Origin: Tsukamurella ocularis
GTDB taxonomy: Bacteria; Actinomycetota; Actinomycetes; Mycobacteriales; Mycobacteriaceae
Assembly: GCF_024807615.1 (NCBI RefSeq)
Contig: NZ_JANUCJ010000003.1
Coordinates: forward strand, 558,001-622,000
Direction: 5' to 3'
Length of the DNA: 64,000 bases
Positions 1-8,517 of the stretch are shown piece after piece. Numbering within the stretch: position 1 is the stretch's first letter; each line of letters starts with the position of its first letter. Both the position numbers and the translations under genes were made by a program. The notes under the pieces were generated by a model, which worked only from the letters and a program-made list of their open reading frames with translations, made no database searches and was not told where the DNA came from.

Positions 1-1
1 C

Positions 2-376
2 GAATTGGACCGGGTGAGCCGGGAGCGCGGTTGGGGCATCACCAGCAATCTGTCCCACCCCGGCGTCGCCCCGACCAACCTCCTGGCGGCGCGACCGGAG
101 ATCGGCCGCGACGGTGACACCCTGGGGGTGCGGGTCATCCGCCGATTGTCGGCACTGGGGCTCGTGGTCGGTACCGCGGAGACAGCCGCCCTCCCCGCCC
201 TCTTGGCCGCGACGACGCCGGACGCGACGGGCAGGTTGTACGGCCCCAAGGGCTTCATGCACCTCGGGGGCCCGCCCGCAGAACAGCCCCTCTACAGCAG
301 GATCCGCAGCGAGGAGGAGGCCCGCCGCATGTGGCTGATCTCGGAGGGCATGACCGGGGTCGCCTTCCCGGCCTGA
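2..376 (+). CDS. Short-chain dehydrogenase/reductase, C-terminal fragment
   Basis: The reading frame is already open at the window edge, so the start lies upstream; about 124 C-terminal residues are visible. The stretch SHPGVAPTNL resembles the segment that follows the catalytic YxxxK in retinol-dehydrogenase-like SDRs, and LYGPKGFMHLGG fits their substrate-side C-terminal region. The Rossmann fold and the catalytic Tyr/Lys lie outside the window. It is probably an NAD(P)-dependent oxidoreductase of unknown substrate. It converges on the Cds1-like gene with about 30 bp between the stops. Family confident, function not. Confidence 0.7.
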   Translation, partial: ELDRVSRERGWGITSNLSHPGVAPTNLLAARPEIGRDGDTLGVRVIRRLSALGLVVGTAETAALPALLAATTPDATGRLYGPKGFMHLGGPPAEQPLYSRIRSEEEARRMWLISEGMTGVAFPA

Positions 377-408
377 CTCCGGCGACCGCGGGCGGCGGAC
401 GTTCGGCC

Positions 409-1509
409 CTACTCCCGCCAGGACCCGTCGGCCAGGAAGCGCTCGACGGTCAGGGTCGGCGGGATGAGGTCGAAGCCGCGCGACTGCACCCAGCCGTCGT
501 CGAAGTAAGTGTCGAGGTAGCGGTCACCGTCGTCGGCGAGAAGGGTGACGACGCTGCCGGACCGGCCGGCCTGCAGCATCTCGGCGATCACACCGAAGGC
601 GCCCCACAGGTTCGTGCCGGTGGAGCCGCCCACGCGGCGGCCGAGTATCGACGAGGCGATCCGCGCCGCGGCGATCGAGCCGGCATCGGGCACGCCCACC
701 ATCCGGTCGACGATCTCCGGGATGAACGAGGGCTCCACCCGCGGACGGCCGATGCCCTCGATGCGGGAGGACTGCCCCGTCTGCACCGTGCAGTCCCCGG
801 CGATGTAGCCGGGCAGGAAGCTGGAGTTCTCCGGGTCCACCACGCACAGTCGGGTGGCGTGCCGGCGGTAGCGGATGTAGCGGCCGATGGTCGCCGACGT
901 GCCGCCGGTGCCCGCGCCGACCACGATCCACGCCGGCTCCGGGTGATCCTCCAGCGAGAGTTGCGAGAAGATCGACTCGGCGATGTTGTTGTTGCCCCGC
1001 CAATCCGTCGCGCACTCGGCGTGGGTGAACTGATCCATGTAGTGGCCGCCGCGGTCCTCCGCGAGCCGGGCGGCCTCGGTGTACACCTCGTCGGCGCGGT
1101 CCACGAAGTGGCACGTGCCGCCCTCGCGCTCGATGAGCGCCACCTTCGCGGGCGACGTCGTCTTCGTCATCACCGCGATGAACGGCAGGCCCAGCAGCTT
1201 GGCGAAGTACGCCTCGGACACCGCGGTCGAGCCCGACGAGGCCTCGATCACCGTCGTGCCCTCGCGCACCCACCCGTTGCACAGGGAGTACAAGAACAGC
1301 GAGCGGGCCAGACGGTGCTTCAGGCTGCCCGTGATGTGCGTGGTCTCGTCCTTGAGGTACAGGTCGATCCCCGCGCCCCGCGCCCACCCCTCCAGGGGGA
1401 AGCGCAGCAGGTGGGTGTCGGCGCTGCGCCGCGCGTCGGCCTCGATCAGCCGGACGGCGTTGTCGACCCAGGACCGGTCCGCGGACCGGTCGTGCACGAC
1501 GGTCGTCAC
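409..1509 (-). CDS. cds1: PLP-dependent cysteine synthase-family lyase, Cds1-like (cysteine desulfhydrase)
   Basis: A 366-residue fold-type II PLP enzyme. The Schiff-base lysine is K64 in TGSLKHR, the phosphate-binding loop is SSGST at residues 91-95, and a glycine-rich GAGTGGTSA segment follows mid-protein. From memory it resembles mycobacterial Rv3684 (Cds1), which breaks L-cysteine down to sulfide, pyruvate and ammonia, including the N-terminal [12 protein letters not shown]. The GTG start overlaps the stop of the DUF4229 gene (GTGA), so the two are probably translated together. A cystathionine- or O-acetylserine-dependent synthase role cannot be excluded from sequence. Cytoplasmic. Confidence 0.75.
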   Translation of the reverse strand: MTTVVHDRSADRSWVDNAVRLIEADARRSADTHLLRFPLEGWARGAGIDLYLKDETTHITGSLKHRLARSLFLYSLCNGWVREGTTVIEASSGSTAVSEAYFAKLLGLPFIAVMTKTTSPAKVALIEREGGTCHFVDRADEVYTEAARLAEDRGGHYMDQFTHAECATDWRGNNNIAESIFSQLSLEDHPEPAWIVVGAGTGGTSATIGRYIRYRRHATRLCVVDPENSSFLPGYIAGDCTVQTGQSSRIEGIGRPRVEPSFIPEIVDRMVGVPDAGSIAAARIASSILGRRVGGSTGTNLWGAFGVIAEMLQAGRSGSVVTLLADDGDRYLDTYFDDGWVQSRGFDLIPPTLTVERFLADGSWRE

Positions 1510-1805
1510 TCGTCCACGCCCTGCAGCCGCCGCCGGAAGTCGTTGCGCTTCTCCTTGCGCGCCTCGTCGATCACGGCGGCGCTCTCGTTCACGCGCGTCC
1601 GCAACTTCTTGCCGAGCACCATCGACAGCGGCAGCGAGACCACGAGTGCGAACAGGAAGACAGGAATGGGCGGCACCTCGTCGAGGAACAACATCCCGAT
1701 CCCGTAGAGCGCCGCGAAGACGGCGACGACGAGCCCCAGGCGGAACAGCGTATAGAAAAAGATGTCGCGTGCCAGGGCCCGTGTGGCCGTACCCGTATCG
1801 GTCAT
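1506..1805 (-). CDS. DUF4229-type small membrane protein
   Basis: A 99-residue protein with two hydrophobic helices (about residues 17-40 and 45-66) separated by a short PPIP turn, then a strongly charged tail ([22 protein letters not shown]) predicted to face the cytoplasm. The layout matches the actinobacterial DUF4229 family, which has no assigned function. Its stop overlaps the GTG of the Cds1-like gene, so it is the first gene of a two-gene unit. The ATG at 1805 was chosen because the upstream extension is low-complexity and antisense to the BldC-like gene. Confidence 0.7.
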   Translation of the reverse strand: MTDTGTATRALARDIFFYTLFRLGLVVAVFAALYGIGMLFLDEVPPIPVFLFALVVSLPLSMVLGKKLRTRVNESAAVIDEARKEKRNDFRRRLQGVDE

Positions 1806-1904
1806 GGGGCACAGTTTACTCCCCGTCCGAAATACGACTTTACCAATTCTTGACACTCGGATAGAGGTTCGAGTACTCGGGCAAATCGCTGCATACTGGG
1901 CATC

Positions 1905-2144
1905 ATGACCACGGCACACCCGAACCTCGCCCAGCGCGCAGCGGACCCCCGGGCCGCTGTTCCCCGTCAGCCCGAGCGCCTCATGACCCCAGGCCAGGTG
2001 GCCGCGCTGTTCAACGTGAACCCCAAAACGGTCACCCGATGGGCCGGTGCAGGCCTCCTGGGGTCCGTCCGCACCCCCGGCGGGCACCGTCGGTTCCGTG
2101 CATCGGAGGTCTTTGCTCTGTTGAACCAGAACACGACGGCGTAA
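1905..2144 (+). CDS. BldC-like MerR-superfamily HTH regulator
   Basis: A 79-residue protein that is almost entirely one winged-HTH domain. LMTPGQVAALFNVNPKTVTR is the helix-turn-helix and TPGGHRRFRASEV is the wing, the layout of Streptomyces BldC and its relatives. Such proteins lack the effector domain of classical MerR proteins and bind direct repeats cooperatively. A CATACT hexamer ends 8 bases before the ATG, so the mRNA may be leaderless. A near-perfect terminator follows. Targets cannot be read from the window. Confidence 0.8.
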   Translation: MTTAHPNLAQRAADPRAAVPRQPERLMTPGQVAALFNVNPKTVTRWAGAGLLGSVRTPGGHRRFRASEVFALLNQNTTA

Positions 2145-2151
2145 CCCCGCA

Positions 2152-2206
2152 TACGACAAGGGCGCCGCTCCACCGAGATCCTCGGCGGGGCGGCGCCCTT
2201 GTCGTA
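2152..2206. terminator. Bidirectional intrinsic terminator
   Basis: A perfect 17-bp inverted repeat (arms 2152-2168 and 2190-2206) whose loop carries a second short dyad (CCGAG/CTCGG). It lies between the convergent BldC-like gene and ccsB and can serve both strands. No long U-tract is present, which is usual in high-GC actinobacteria. Confidence 0.85.
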
Positions 2207-2223
2207 CGGGGGTACCCGGGGGC

Positions 2224-3228
2224 TCAGCCGGCGTACGAGTGCAGGCTGCCCGTCGCGAAGTAGTTGATGATGAACAGGTTGAAGACGATGACGGCGAAGC
2301 CGAGCAGGTTCAGGTAGGGCGCGGCCTTCCGCCACACCGACGTCGCCCGCGCGTGCAGGTAGGCCGCGTAGAGGACCCACGCGATGAACGAGGTGGTCTC
2401 CTTCGGATCCCAGCCCCACGGCCGGCCCCACGCCGCCTCGGCCCAGACCGCGCCGCAGATCACGCCAGCGCTGAACAGCGGGAACGCGACGATCACGGTG
2501 CCGTACGCCACGCGGTCGAGCACCTGCTTGGACGGGATGGCCTGCAGCAGCCGGCCGCCGACGCCGGAGGTCACGGTGACGGACCCGTCGGGTAGCTCGA
2601 ACCGGCGACGGATCAGGTACAGCAGGCTGGCGACGCCGGAGACCAGGAAGATGCCGGCACCGATCGACACGATCGAGACGTGGATCGCGAGCCAGTAGGA
2701 CTTCAGCGACGGCACCACGGGGCCGGCGGTCGTGTACAGCACGCCCTCTGCGACGAACATGAAGATCAGAATCGGGACCAGCACGAAGCCGAGGATCGGA
2801 CGGGCCTCGGGCTTGCGCAGCAGCACCAGCGAGGCCAGGACCGCGCCCGCGCACATGATGGACATGAACTCGTACATGTTGCCCCAGGGCATGCGGCCCG
2901 TCGCCACGCCGCGCAGCACGATCGAGGTGACGTGGACGAGCAGGCCCGCGACCACGAGGGCGTAGCCCATCCGGCCGATCCGCTCGGACTTCGTGCGACG
3001 GGGACCGTCGTCCACGACCCGCCCGGGGGTGGAGTCGGTGGCGATCGGTCCGCCGCCGGCAGCGACGAGCTCCCGCTTGCGGTCGCGTGCGGCCGTCGCG
3101 TCCACCCGCGACGTCGCGAGCTCGACGACCATCAGGACCAGCGCGAGCGCGTAGATCCCGGTCGCGCTGGTGAACAGCACGTCGGCGAAGTTCGCCAGGT
3201 CGACGTTCGTCTCGGTTCCCATGGTCAC
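2224..3228 (-). CDS. ccsB: System II cytochrome c biogenesis protein CcsB/CcsA (heme handling)
   Basis: A 334-residue polytopic membrane protein with about eight helices. It carries the tryptophan-rich WGWDPKETTSF motif that presents heme at the outer membrane face, and histidines such as LVHVTS and AIHVSIV that can serve as axial ligands. With ResB it forms the synthase that attaches heme to CXXCH apocytochromes. It is called CcsA in mycobacteria (Rv0529, from memory). The GTG at 3228 overlaps the resB stop (GTGA); an ATG two codons later is an alternative start. Last gene of the hemL operon. Confidence 0.93.
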   Translation of the reverse strand: MTMGTETNVDLANFADVLFTSATGIYALALVLMVVELATSRVDATAARDRKRELVAAGGGPIATDSTPGRVVDDGPRRTKSERIGRMGYALVVAGLLVHVTSIVLRGVATGRMPWGNMYEFMSIMCAGAVLASLVLLRKPEARPILGFVLVPILIFMFVAEGVLYTTAGPVVPSLKSYWLAIHVSIVSIGAGIFLVSGVASLLYLIRRRFELPDGSVTVTSGVGGRLLQAIPSKQVLDRVAYGTVIVAFPLFSAGVICGAVWAEAAWGRPWGWDPKETTSFIAWVLYAAYLHARATSVWRKAAPYLNLLGFAVIVFNLFIINYFATGSLHSYAG

Positions 3229-4817
3229 GCCACTTTCTCACCGTTGGAGCCGACCAGACGGTCGGCCAGTGCTTCGAAGTCCTCTGTCCATCCGGCCTCG
3301 TCGGTGCGGGCCAGTCCGGCGATCTCCATCACGGTACCGCCGCCCTCGCGCGGGGTCAGCCGCAGGAACACCCGCCGGCGCCGCACGGTGAGCGAGACGA
3401 TGAGCCCGCCCAGCATCCCGATCGCGAAGACCAGCGTCCAGTTCTGCGCCGGGTTATGACTGACCTGCAGGGCCGCGAAGTTCGTCACGCCGTCGAACCG
3501 CACCTGGGTGCCGTCCTCGATCGTGGTCGACTGCCCGACGGTCAGGTTCACGCGCGCCTTCTTCGACAGCCGGCCGGAGTCGATCTGATCGCGGCTGAGC
3601 GAGAAGATGTTCTGTGGCTTGCCGGTGTCGAGGCCTGTGTCGCCCTGATAGATGTCGATCGCGACGGCCGGATCGTTCGGCGCGGGGAACCGGGAGGTGA
3701 GCAGCGTCCCGTCGAGCTGCTTAGTGGGGGCGAGCAGGCCCTCGATCCCGATCTGCTTGGTGCGCCGCTCATCCGCGGAGGGGTAGAGCTCTGCGGGCGG
3801 ATCGAAGCGCAGGGCGCCGGAGGAGAGGAAGTTGATCTTGTCCTGGGGCGCGAACTGCATGGTCTGGGTGCGGACGGCGCCGTTGGGGTAGGTCACGGTG
3901 AAGGTGCCGGCGTAGCCGTGGCCCAGCATGTAGATGCGCACGCCGTCCATCCGGAGCGGCTTGTTCACCTCGATGGCGTACTTCTTCCAGGTGTCGTTCT
4001 TCAGCGCCTCGCCGTCCTGGTACGAGGCCATCGTGCGGAACATGTCGGGCTGCGCGTTCGGCAGGAAGGTCGCTTGCACCTCGTCGGCCTTGAGGCAGAA
4101 GGGCGCGAGCCCGGTCCCGTCGACGAGGTTGCCCGCTCGGAAGTTGTCGTAGTTCGACGAGGTGTTGCAGAAGCCCTCGTCGCCCGCGATGACGATGCGC
4201 GAGCCCTCGTAGGAGAACTGCTGGCCCACGCCGATGGCGATGAGGATGCCCACCAGCGAGATGTGGAAGACCAGGTTGCCGGCCTCGCGGAGGTAGCCCT
4301 TCTCGGCGGAGACGGTGACGGCGCCCTCGGCCTCGCCTCCACCGCCCGGCCGCGAGATCTTGCGCCAGCCGCGCAGCCCGGCGAGCACCGTCTGCGCGGC
4401 TGCCTGGGGATCCTGGTCGCTCTCGCGCGTGGTGTGCCGCGGCAGCCGGGACAGGTTGCGCGGCGTCGCGACGGGCGGTGTGCGCAGGGCGCGGAAGTGC
4501 TCGACGCACCGCGGCAGGATGCAGCCGACCAGCGAGACGAACAGCAGCGCGTAGATCGACGTGAACCACACCGACTTGAAGACGCCGAAGAACTGCAGCT
4601 TGTCCAGGATCTCGCCGAGCGAGCCGTGGTCGTCGATCCACTTCGCGGTGGCGGCGGAGTCGACGTCGCGCTGCGGCAGCAGCGCGCCGGGCATGGCGGC
4701 GACGGCCAGCAGGAAGAGCAGGACCAGCGCGGTCTTCATCGACGTGAGCGAGCGCCACGCGTTGCGGACCGCGGCGAGGGCGCGCCGGGGCGAGGACTGC
4801 TTGACGGGGGTACTCAT
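3225..4817 (-). CDS. resB: Cytochrome c biogenesis protein ResB
   Basis: A 530-residue partner of CcsB. An N-terminal arginine-rich tail is followed by three helices (around residues 25-45, 78-98 and the LVFHISLVGILIAIGVG segment), a large extracytoplasmic domain, and a last helix (WTLVFAIGMLGGLIVSLTV) before a cytoplasmic tail. This is the ResB/Ccs1 topology. Its start overlaps the ccdA stop by one base (TGATG) and its stop overlaps ccsB, so the genes are tightly coupled. It acts in the membrane in delivery of heme and apocytochrome. Confidence 0.93.
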   Translation of the reverse strand: MSTPVKQSSPRRALAAVRNAWRSLTSMKTALVLLFLLAVAAMPGALLPQRDVDSAATAKWIDDHGSLGEILDKLQFFGVFKSVWFTSIYALLFVSLVGCILPRCVEHFRALRTPPVATPRNLSRLPRHTTRESDQDPQAAAQTVLAGLRGWRKISRPGGGGEAEGAVTVSAEKGYLREAGNLVFHISLVGILIAIGVGQQFSYEGSRIVIAGDEGFCNTSSNYDNFRAGNLVDGTGLAPFCLKADEVQATFLPNAQPDMFRTMASYQDGEALKNDTWKKYAIEVNKPLRMDGVRIYMLGHGYAGTFTVTYPNGAVRTQTMQFAPQDKINFLSSGALRFDPPAELYPSADERRTKQIGIEGLLAPTKQLDGTLLTSRFPAPNDPAVAIDIYQGDTGLDTGKPQNIFSLSRDQIDSGRLSKKARVNLTVGQSTTIEDGTQVRFDGVTNFAALQVSHNPAQNWTLVFAIGMLGGLIVSLTVRRRRVFLRLTPREGGGTVMEIAGLARTDEAGWTEDFEALADRLVGSNGEKVA

Positions 4818-5602
4818 CAGATCGGCATCACTGTGTTGGAGACGAAGAGGCGGCGGACGAGGTCGATGAACTCGGCCCAGTAGCCGGTGACCAGCGCGAC
4901 GCCGACGGCGATCATCAGCACGCCGCCGAAGACCTGGATGCGGCGCGAGTTGCGGCGCAGCCACCCGACGGCGCGGACGGCCACCGTCGACCCGAGGGCC
5001 AGGACGATGAAGGGCAGGCCCAGCCCGGCGCAGTAGGCGACGATGAGGATCGCGCCGCGGGCGGGCTCGGCGTCGGTGCCGACGACGATGGACAGGATCC
5101 CCGCCAGCGTCGGGCCGATGCACGGGGTCCAGCCGAGGGCGAAGACGCCGCCGAGCAGGGGCGCACCCGCGAGCGTGGTCCACTGCCGGGGCGCGAACCG
5201 GACGTCGCGCTCGAGCATCGGGACCAGGCCGATGAAGGCGAGGCCCATGACGATGGTGACGACGCCGCCGATCCGCATCAGGGTGTCGGCGTTGAGCCGG
5301 ATCGACGTGGCGAGCCCGAAGACCGACATCGTCATCAGCAGGAAGACGGCGGTGAAGCCGGCGACGAAGAGGATCGCCGCGCCCATGACGCGCCAGCGCC
5401 CGGCCCGCACGCCGGCGCGGGCCTCGTCGACGGTGGCGGCGGGCGCCTCGGCCCCGACGAGCCCGGCCAGGTACGACAGGTAGCCGGGCACGAGCGGCAC
5501 GATGCACGGCGAGGCGAACGAGACGAGCCCCGCGAGCAGGCACGCACCGAGCGCGAGCAGCAGCGGGCCCGAGACGGCCGCGGTGGCGAAGGCCTCTCCC
5601 AT
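4817..5602 (-). CDS. ccdA: Thiol-disulfide electron carrier CcdA
   Basis: A 261-residue protein with six predicted helices and the two redox cysteines in the expected settings: [17 protein letters not shown] in the first helix and [13 protein letters not shown] near the middle. The family passes electrons from cytoplasmic thioredoxin across the membrane to a ResA/CcsX-type thioredoxin, keeping apocytochrome CXXCH cysteines reduced. It overlaps both neighbours by one base (TGATG at each junction), so the order resA-like, ccdA, resB, ccsB is one translationally coupled unit. Confidence 0.93.
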   Translation of the reverse strand: MGEAFATAAVSGPLLLALGACLLAGLVSFASPCIVPLVPGYLSYLAGLVGAEAPAATVDEARAGVRAGRWRVMGAAILFVAGFTAVFLLMTMSVFGLATSIRLNADTLMRIGGVVTIVMGLAFIGLVPMLERDVRFAPRQWTTLAGAPLLGGVFALGWTPCIGPTLAGILSIVVGTDAEPARGAILIVAYCAGLGLPFIVLALGSTVAVRAVGWLRRNSRRIQVFGGVLMIAVGVALVTGYWAEFIDLVRRLFVSNTVMPI

Positions 5603-6192
5603 CAGCCCTCCCCCAGCACCTTCTCGATGGTGTCCGTGAGTTCCTTCTCGCCGACGGTGGTCAGATAGGACGCGGCCACCCGGTGCTGCCGGTCGAGCAC
5701 GAAGGTCATCGGCACGACGGTGGTCGGGTACTGCTCACCGATCGCCAGCAGCGTCTTACCGGGCGGGTCGTAGATCGACGGGTAGGTCAGGCCCTGCGAG
5801 CCGATGAAGTCGCGGGCGGCGTCGTCGCCGGCGGTCTCGCGCACGTTGATGCCGAGGAACTGCACGCCCTTGTCCTTGGTGGCGACGAAGGTGCGCTCGA
5901 GCTCGGGCGATTCGAGGCGGCACGGGGCGCACCAACTGCCCCAGACGTTGATGACGACGACCTTGCCGGCGTAGTCGGAGAGCTTGATCGTGGTGTTCTG
6001 GTCGGTCACGCTGCGCCCGGACAGGTTCTCGACCGTGCTCCGCTGCCCGGGCTCGTAGAACTGCCGGACCTTACCGCCGGGGGCGATCACGCCGCCCTTG
6101 GCAGCCTGGTCGGAGAGCTGGACGCAGCCGGACGCGCCGAAGGCGACCGCGCCGGCGACCACGAGGGCGACGGCGCGGCGGGCGAGCCTCAC
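5602..6192 (-). CDS. resA: ResA-like thioredoxin lipoprotein
   Basis: A 196-residue TlpA/ResA-family protein. The N-terminus (VRLARR, hydrophobic stretch, ASGC) is a lipoprotein signal with the acylated cysteine at C23, so it is anchored outside the membrane. The thioredoxin-fold active site is WCAPC at residues 87-91, followed by the cis-proline segment VVPMTFV. It probably takes electrons from CcdA and reduces apocytochrome c. The GTG start overlaps the stop of the phosphatase gene (GTGA). Confidence 0.9.
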   Translation of the reverse strand: MRLARRAVALVVAGAVAFGASGCVQLSDQAAKGGVIAPGGKVRQFYEPGQRSTVENLSGRSVTDQNTTIKLSDYAGKVVVINVWGSWCAPCRLESPELERTFVATKDKGVQFLGINVRETAGDDAARDFIGSQGLTYPSIYDPPGKTLLAIGEQYPTTVVPMTFVLDRQHRVAASYLTTVGEKELTDTIEKVLGEG

Positions 6193-6818
6193 GCGCCGCG
6201 CACCAGCGGGTCGGTGGCGCCCGCCGGCTCGGAGTACACGATGTCGACGAGTTCGTCGCCGTCGTAGACGAGGCTGGTCAGCGAGGCGAGGGAGCACTGC
6301 CGGTTGCGCGGGTCGTGCCAGAGCCGCTTGCCCTCGAGGTGGCGGCGCAGGGTCACGACGGGCAGCTGATGGCTCACGAGGACGGCTTCGTGGCCGCGGG
6401 CTCGTTCGCGGGCGATGTCGACGACGCCGACCATGCGGTGCGCGATCTGCAGGTAGGGCTCGCCCCACGACGGGGTGAAGGGGTCGCGGAGCTTGGCCCA
6501 GTGCTTGGGCTGGCGCAGGGCACCGTCGCCGACGGCCACCTTGAGGCCCTCGAACTGGTTGCCCGCCTCGATGAGCTCGTCATCGGTGATGATCGGCAGC
6601 CCGTGCGACGCGGCGATGGGCGTCGCGGTCTCCTGGGCGCGCTGCAGCGGCGACGCGAACACGGCGGTGATGTCGTGGTCGGCGAGCGCGGCGGCCACCG
6701 TCTGCGCCTGGGCCCGGCCCTTGTCGGACAGGCGGAACCCCGGCAGGCGGCCGTAGAGGATGCCGTCGGGGTTGTGCACCTCGCCGTGCCGCATGACGTG
6801 CACGATCGTCTGGGTCAT
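6189..6818 (-). CDS. Histidine phosphatase family protein (phosphoglycerate mutase-like)
   Basis: A 209-residue branch-2-sized histidine phosphatase. RHGE at residues 10-13 holds the phospho-accepting histidine, SPLQRAQETA is the second arginine motif, and LVSHQLPV carries the second catalytic histidine. Its substrate is unknown. The position between hemL and the resA-like gene is, from memory, conserved in mycobacteria (Rv0525), which argues for a link to heme or cytochrome c assembly rather than glycolysis. The ATG directly follows the hemL stop codon. Confidence 0.88.
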   Translation of the reverse strand: MTQTIVHVMRHGEVHNPDGILYGRLPGFRLSDKGRAQAQTVAAALADHDITAVFASPLQRAQETATPIAASHGLPIITDDELIEAGNQFEGLKVAVGDGALRQPKHWAKLRDPFTPSWGEPYLQIAHRMVGVVDIARERARGHEAVLVSHQLPVVTLRRHLEGKRLWHDPRNRQCSLASLTSLVYDGDELVDIVYSEPAGATDPLVRGA

Positions 6819-8150
6819 CTACTGCTCCTGCTCAGCGGCGGCGGCCGCGCGCGCGGCGGCCGGGAGGGCCGCCTCGATGGTCTCGAAGTCGTTCTCGGTG
6901 AGGGCCGCCGAGACGAACCACGCCTCGAAAGCGCTGGGCGGCGGGTAGATCCCCTGCTCGAGCAGGGCGTGGAAGAAGGGCGCGAAGCGGAAGGTCTCGG
7001 CGGACTTGGCCTGCGCGTAGTCCTTGACGGGCCCGTCGGCGAAGAAGACGGAGACGAGGTTGCCCGCGTACTGGACGTGGTGGCGCACGCCCTCCGCGGT
7101 GAGCGCGTCGCCGATGAGCCCGCCGAGGCGGATCGAGTTGGCGTTGAGCTTGGCGTACACCTCGTCGGTGGCGTTCCGCAGCGTCGCGAGGCCGGCAGCC
7201 ACGGCGACGGGGTTCCCGGACAGCGTCCCGGCCTGGTAGACGGGGCCGAGCGGCGCGAGATGCCCCATGACGTCCGCCGATCCGCCGAATGCCGCAGCGG
7301 GCAACCCGCCCGACATGACCTTGCCGAAGGTGAACAGGTCCGCGTCCACGGGGTCGAGGCCGTACCAGCCGGCCTTGCTGACGCGGAAGCCCGTCATGAC
7401 CTCGTCGAGGATGAGCAGGGCGCCGTCGGCCCTGGTGATCGTACGCAGGCCCTCGTTGAAGCCCGGCTGCGGCGGGACGGCGCCCATGTTGCCGGCGGCG
7501 GCCTCGGTGATGACGGCGGCGATCTGTCCGGGGTACTGGGCGAAGGCCTCGCGCACGGCGGTCAGGTCGTTGTAGGGCAGGACGACGGTGTCGGCCGCCT
7601 GCGCGCCCGTCACGCCGGGGCTCGTGGGCAGGCCCAGGGTGGCGACGCCGGAGCCGGCGTCGGCGAGCAGCGCGTCGACGTGGCCGTGGTAGCAGCCGGA
7701 GAACTTGATGATCTTGGCGCGACCGGTGACGCCGCGGGCCAAGCGCACGGCGCTCATGGTGGCCTCGGTGCCGGAGTTGACCAGGCGCACCCGCTCGACG
7801 GGGGCGACGCGGGCGATGATCTCCTCAGCGAGCGCGATCTCGGCTTCGGTGGGAGCGCCGAAGCTCAGGCCGGTGGTGGCGGCGCGCTGCACGGCGTCGA
7901 CGACGGCGGGGTGCGCGTGGCCCAGGATCATCGGGCCCCAGCTGGCGACGAGGTCGACGTAGGTCCTGCCGTCGGCGTCCGTGAGCTGCGACCCCGTGGC
8001 GCTGGTGATGAACCGCGGGGTGCCGCCGACGGCCGAGAAGGCGCGCACCGGGGAGTTCACCCCACCGGGGATCGAGCGGGCGGCGCGGTCGAACAGGGCC
8101 GCGCTGGCCGGGGCCGCAGTGTCGCTACCGGGGGTCAGGGGAGAACTCAC
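6819..8150 (-). CDS. hemL: Glutamate-1-semialdehyde 2,1-aminomutase
   Basis: A 443-residue PLP enzyme that isomerises glutamate-1-semialdehyde to 5-aminolevulinate, the step after HemA. Hallmarks are [12 protein letters not shown] near the N-terminus, [15 protein letters not shown], the aspartate motif [12 protein letters not shown], and the PLP lysine in [20 protein letters not shown] at 8150 was chosen; a longer upstream reading is low-complexity. It heads the operon that continues into cytochrome c maturation, while the other hem genes lie 20 kb away. Confidence 0.95.
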   Translation of the reverse strand: MSSPLTPGSDTAAPASAALFDRAARSIPGGVNSPVRAFSAVGGTPRFITSATGSQLTDADGRTYVDLVASWGPMILGHAHPAVVDAVQRAATTGLSFGAPTEAEIALAEEIIARVAPVERVRLVNSGTEATMSAVRLARGVTGRAKIIKFSGCYHGHVDALLADAGSGVATLGLPTSPGVTGAQAADTVVLPYNDLTAVREAFAQYPGQIAAVITEAAAGNMGAVPPQPGFNEGLRTITRADGALLILDEVMTGFRVSKAGWYGLDPVDADLFTFGKVMSGGLPAAAFGGSADVMGHLAPLGPVYQAGTLSGNPVAVAAGLATLRNATDEVYAKLNANSIRLGGLIGDALTAEGVRHHVQYAGNLVSVFFADGPVKDYAQAKSAETFRFAPFFHALLEQGIYPPPSAFEAWFVSAALTENDFETIEAALPAAARAAAAAEQEQ

Positions 8151-8517
8151 GGCCTCCAGTCTCCCATCACCGCGCAAATCGTCAACTACAGGGCGTAGGA
8201 GATCGCCGACGGACCGGCCTCGCCGCACCCGATCGGACGGTCCACACCTACTACGGCGAGCCATGAGCGCCAGACATCCCCTCGATACCTCCAGCTCAGA
8301 ACCCATTTCCGACGGCGTCGGCCACGCGCGGGACGCATGCCCGTCGACCATCCGCGCCCCGCCTCCCCCTGCCCCGGTCACCGCGGCGAGGGGGTATGCC
8401 CGGCACACACACCCTTTCCGCACGACACCTGCCCTCCGCCGCCCGCCCACCTCTATGGTGGAACAGGTTCCATCTAGCGGAGCTGTACATCACCACCGAC
8501 ACCACTGGGGGCACGCC
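8151..8517. other. Non-coding divergent interval between hemL and the wax ester synthase gene
   Basis: This 367-bp interval lies between divergently transcribed genes and must hold both promoters. No convincing gene was found: short open frames lack a start with a ribosome-binding site and look like GC-biased noise. The one clear element is the 14-bp palindrome at 8459-8472. The part next to hemL shows no obvious dyad. Confidence 0.6.
8459..8472. promoter_or_regulatory. 14-bp palindrome matching the KstR operator consensus
   Basis: TGGAACAGGTTCCA is a perfect palindrome ending 45 bp before the wax ester synthase ATG. It fits TNNAACNNGTTNNA, the published KstR (TetR-family, sterol catabolism) consensus, at every fixed position. 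The dyad is direct observation; the regulator is inferred, and no kstR gene is in the window. Confidence 0.55.

Noticed and set aside
331-1707. Long plus-strand open frame opposite the Cds1-like gene
   Set aside because: Low-complexity Arg/Gly/Ala protein without domains; the minus strand holds a family with conserved catalytic motifs. Antisense frames in high-GC DNA stay open by chance. The same applies to other long frames opposite ccsB, resB, hemL, mmpL, ctaD, hemD and the HNH gene.
8263-8517. A small gene upstream of the wax ester synthase
   Set aside because: An open frame extends upstream from the WS/DGAT start, but the sequence is compositionally random and the homologous family begins at the ATG at 8518.
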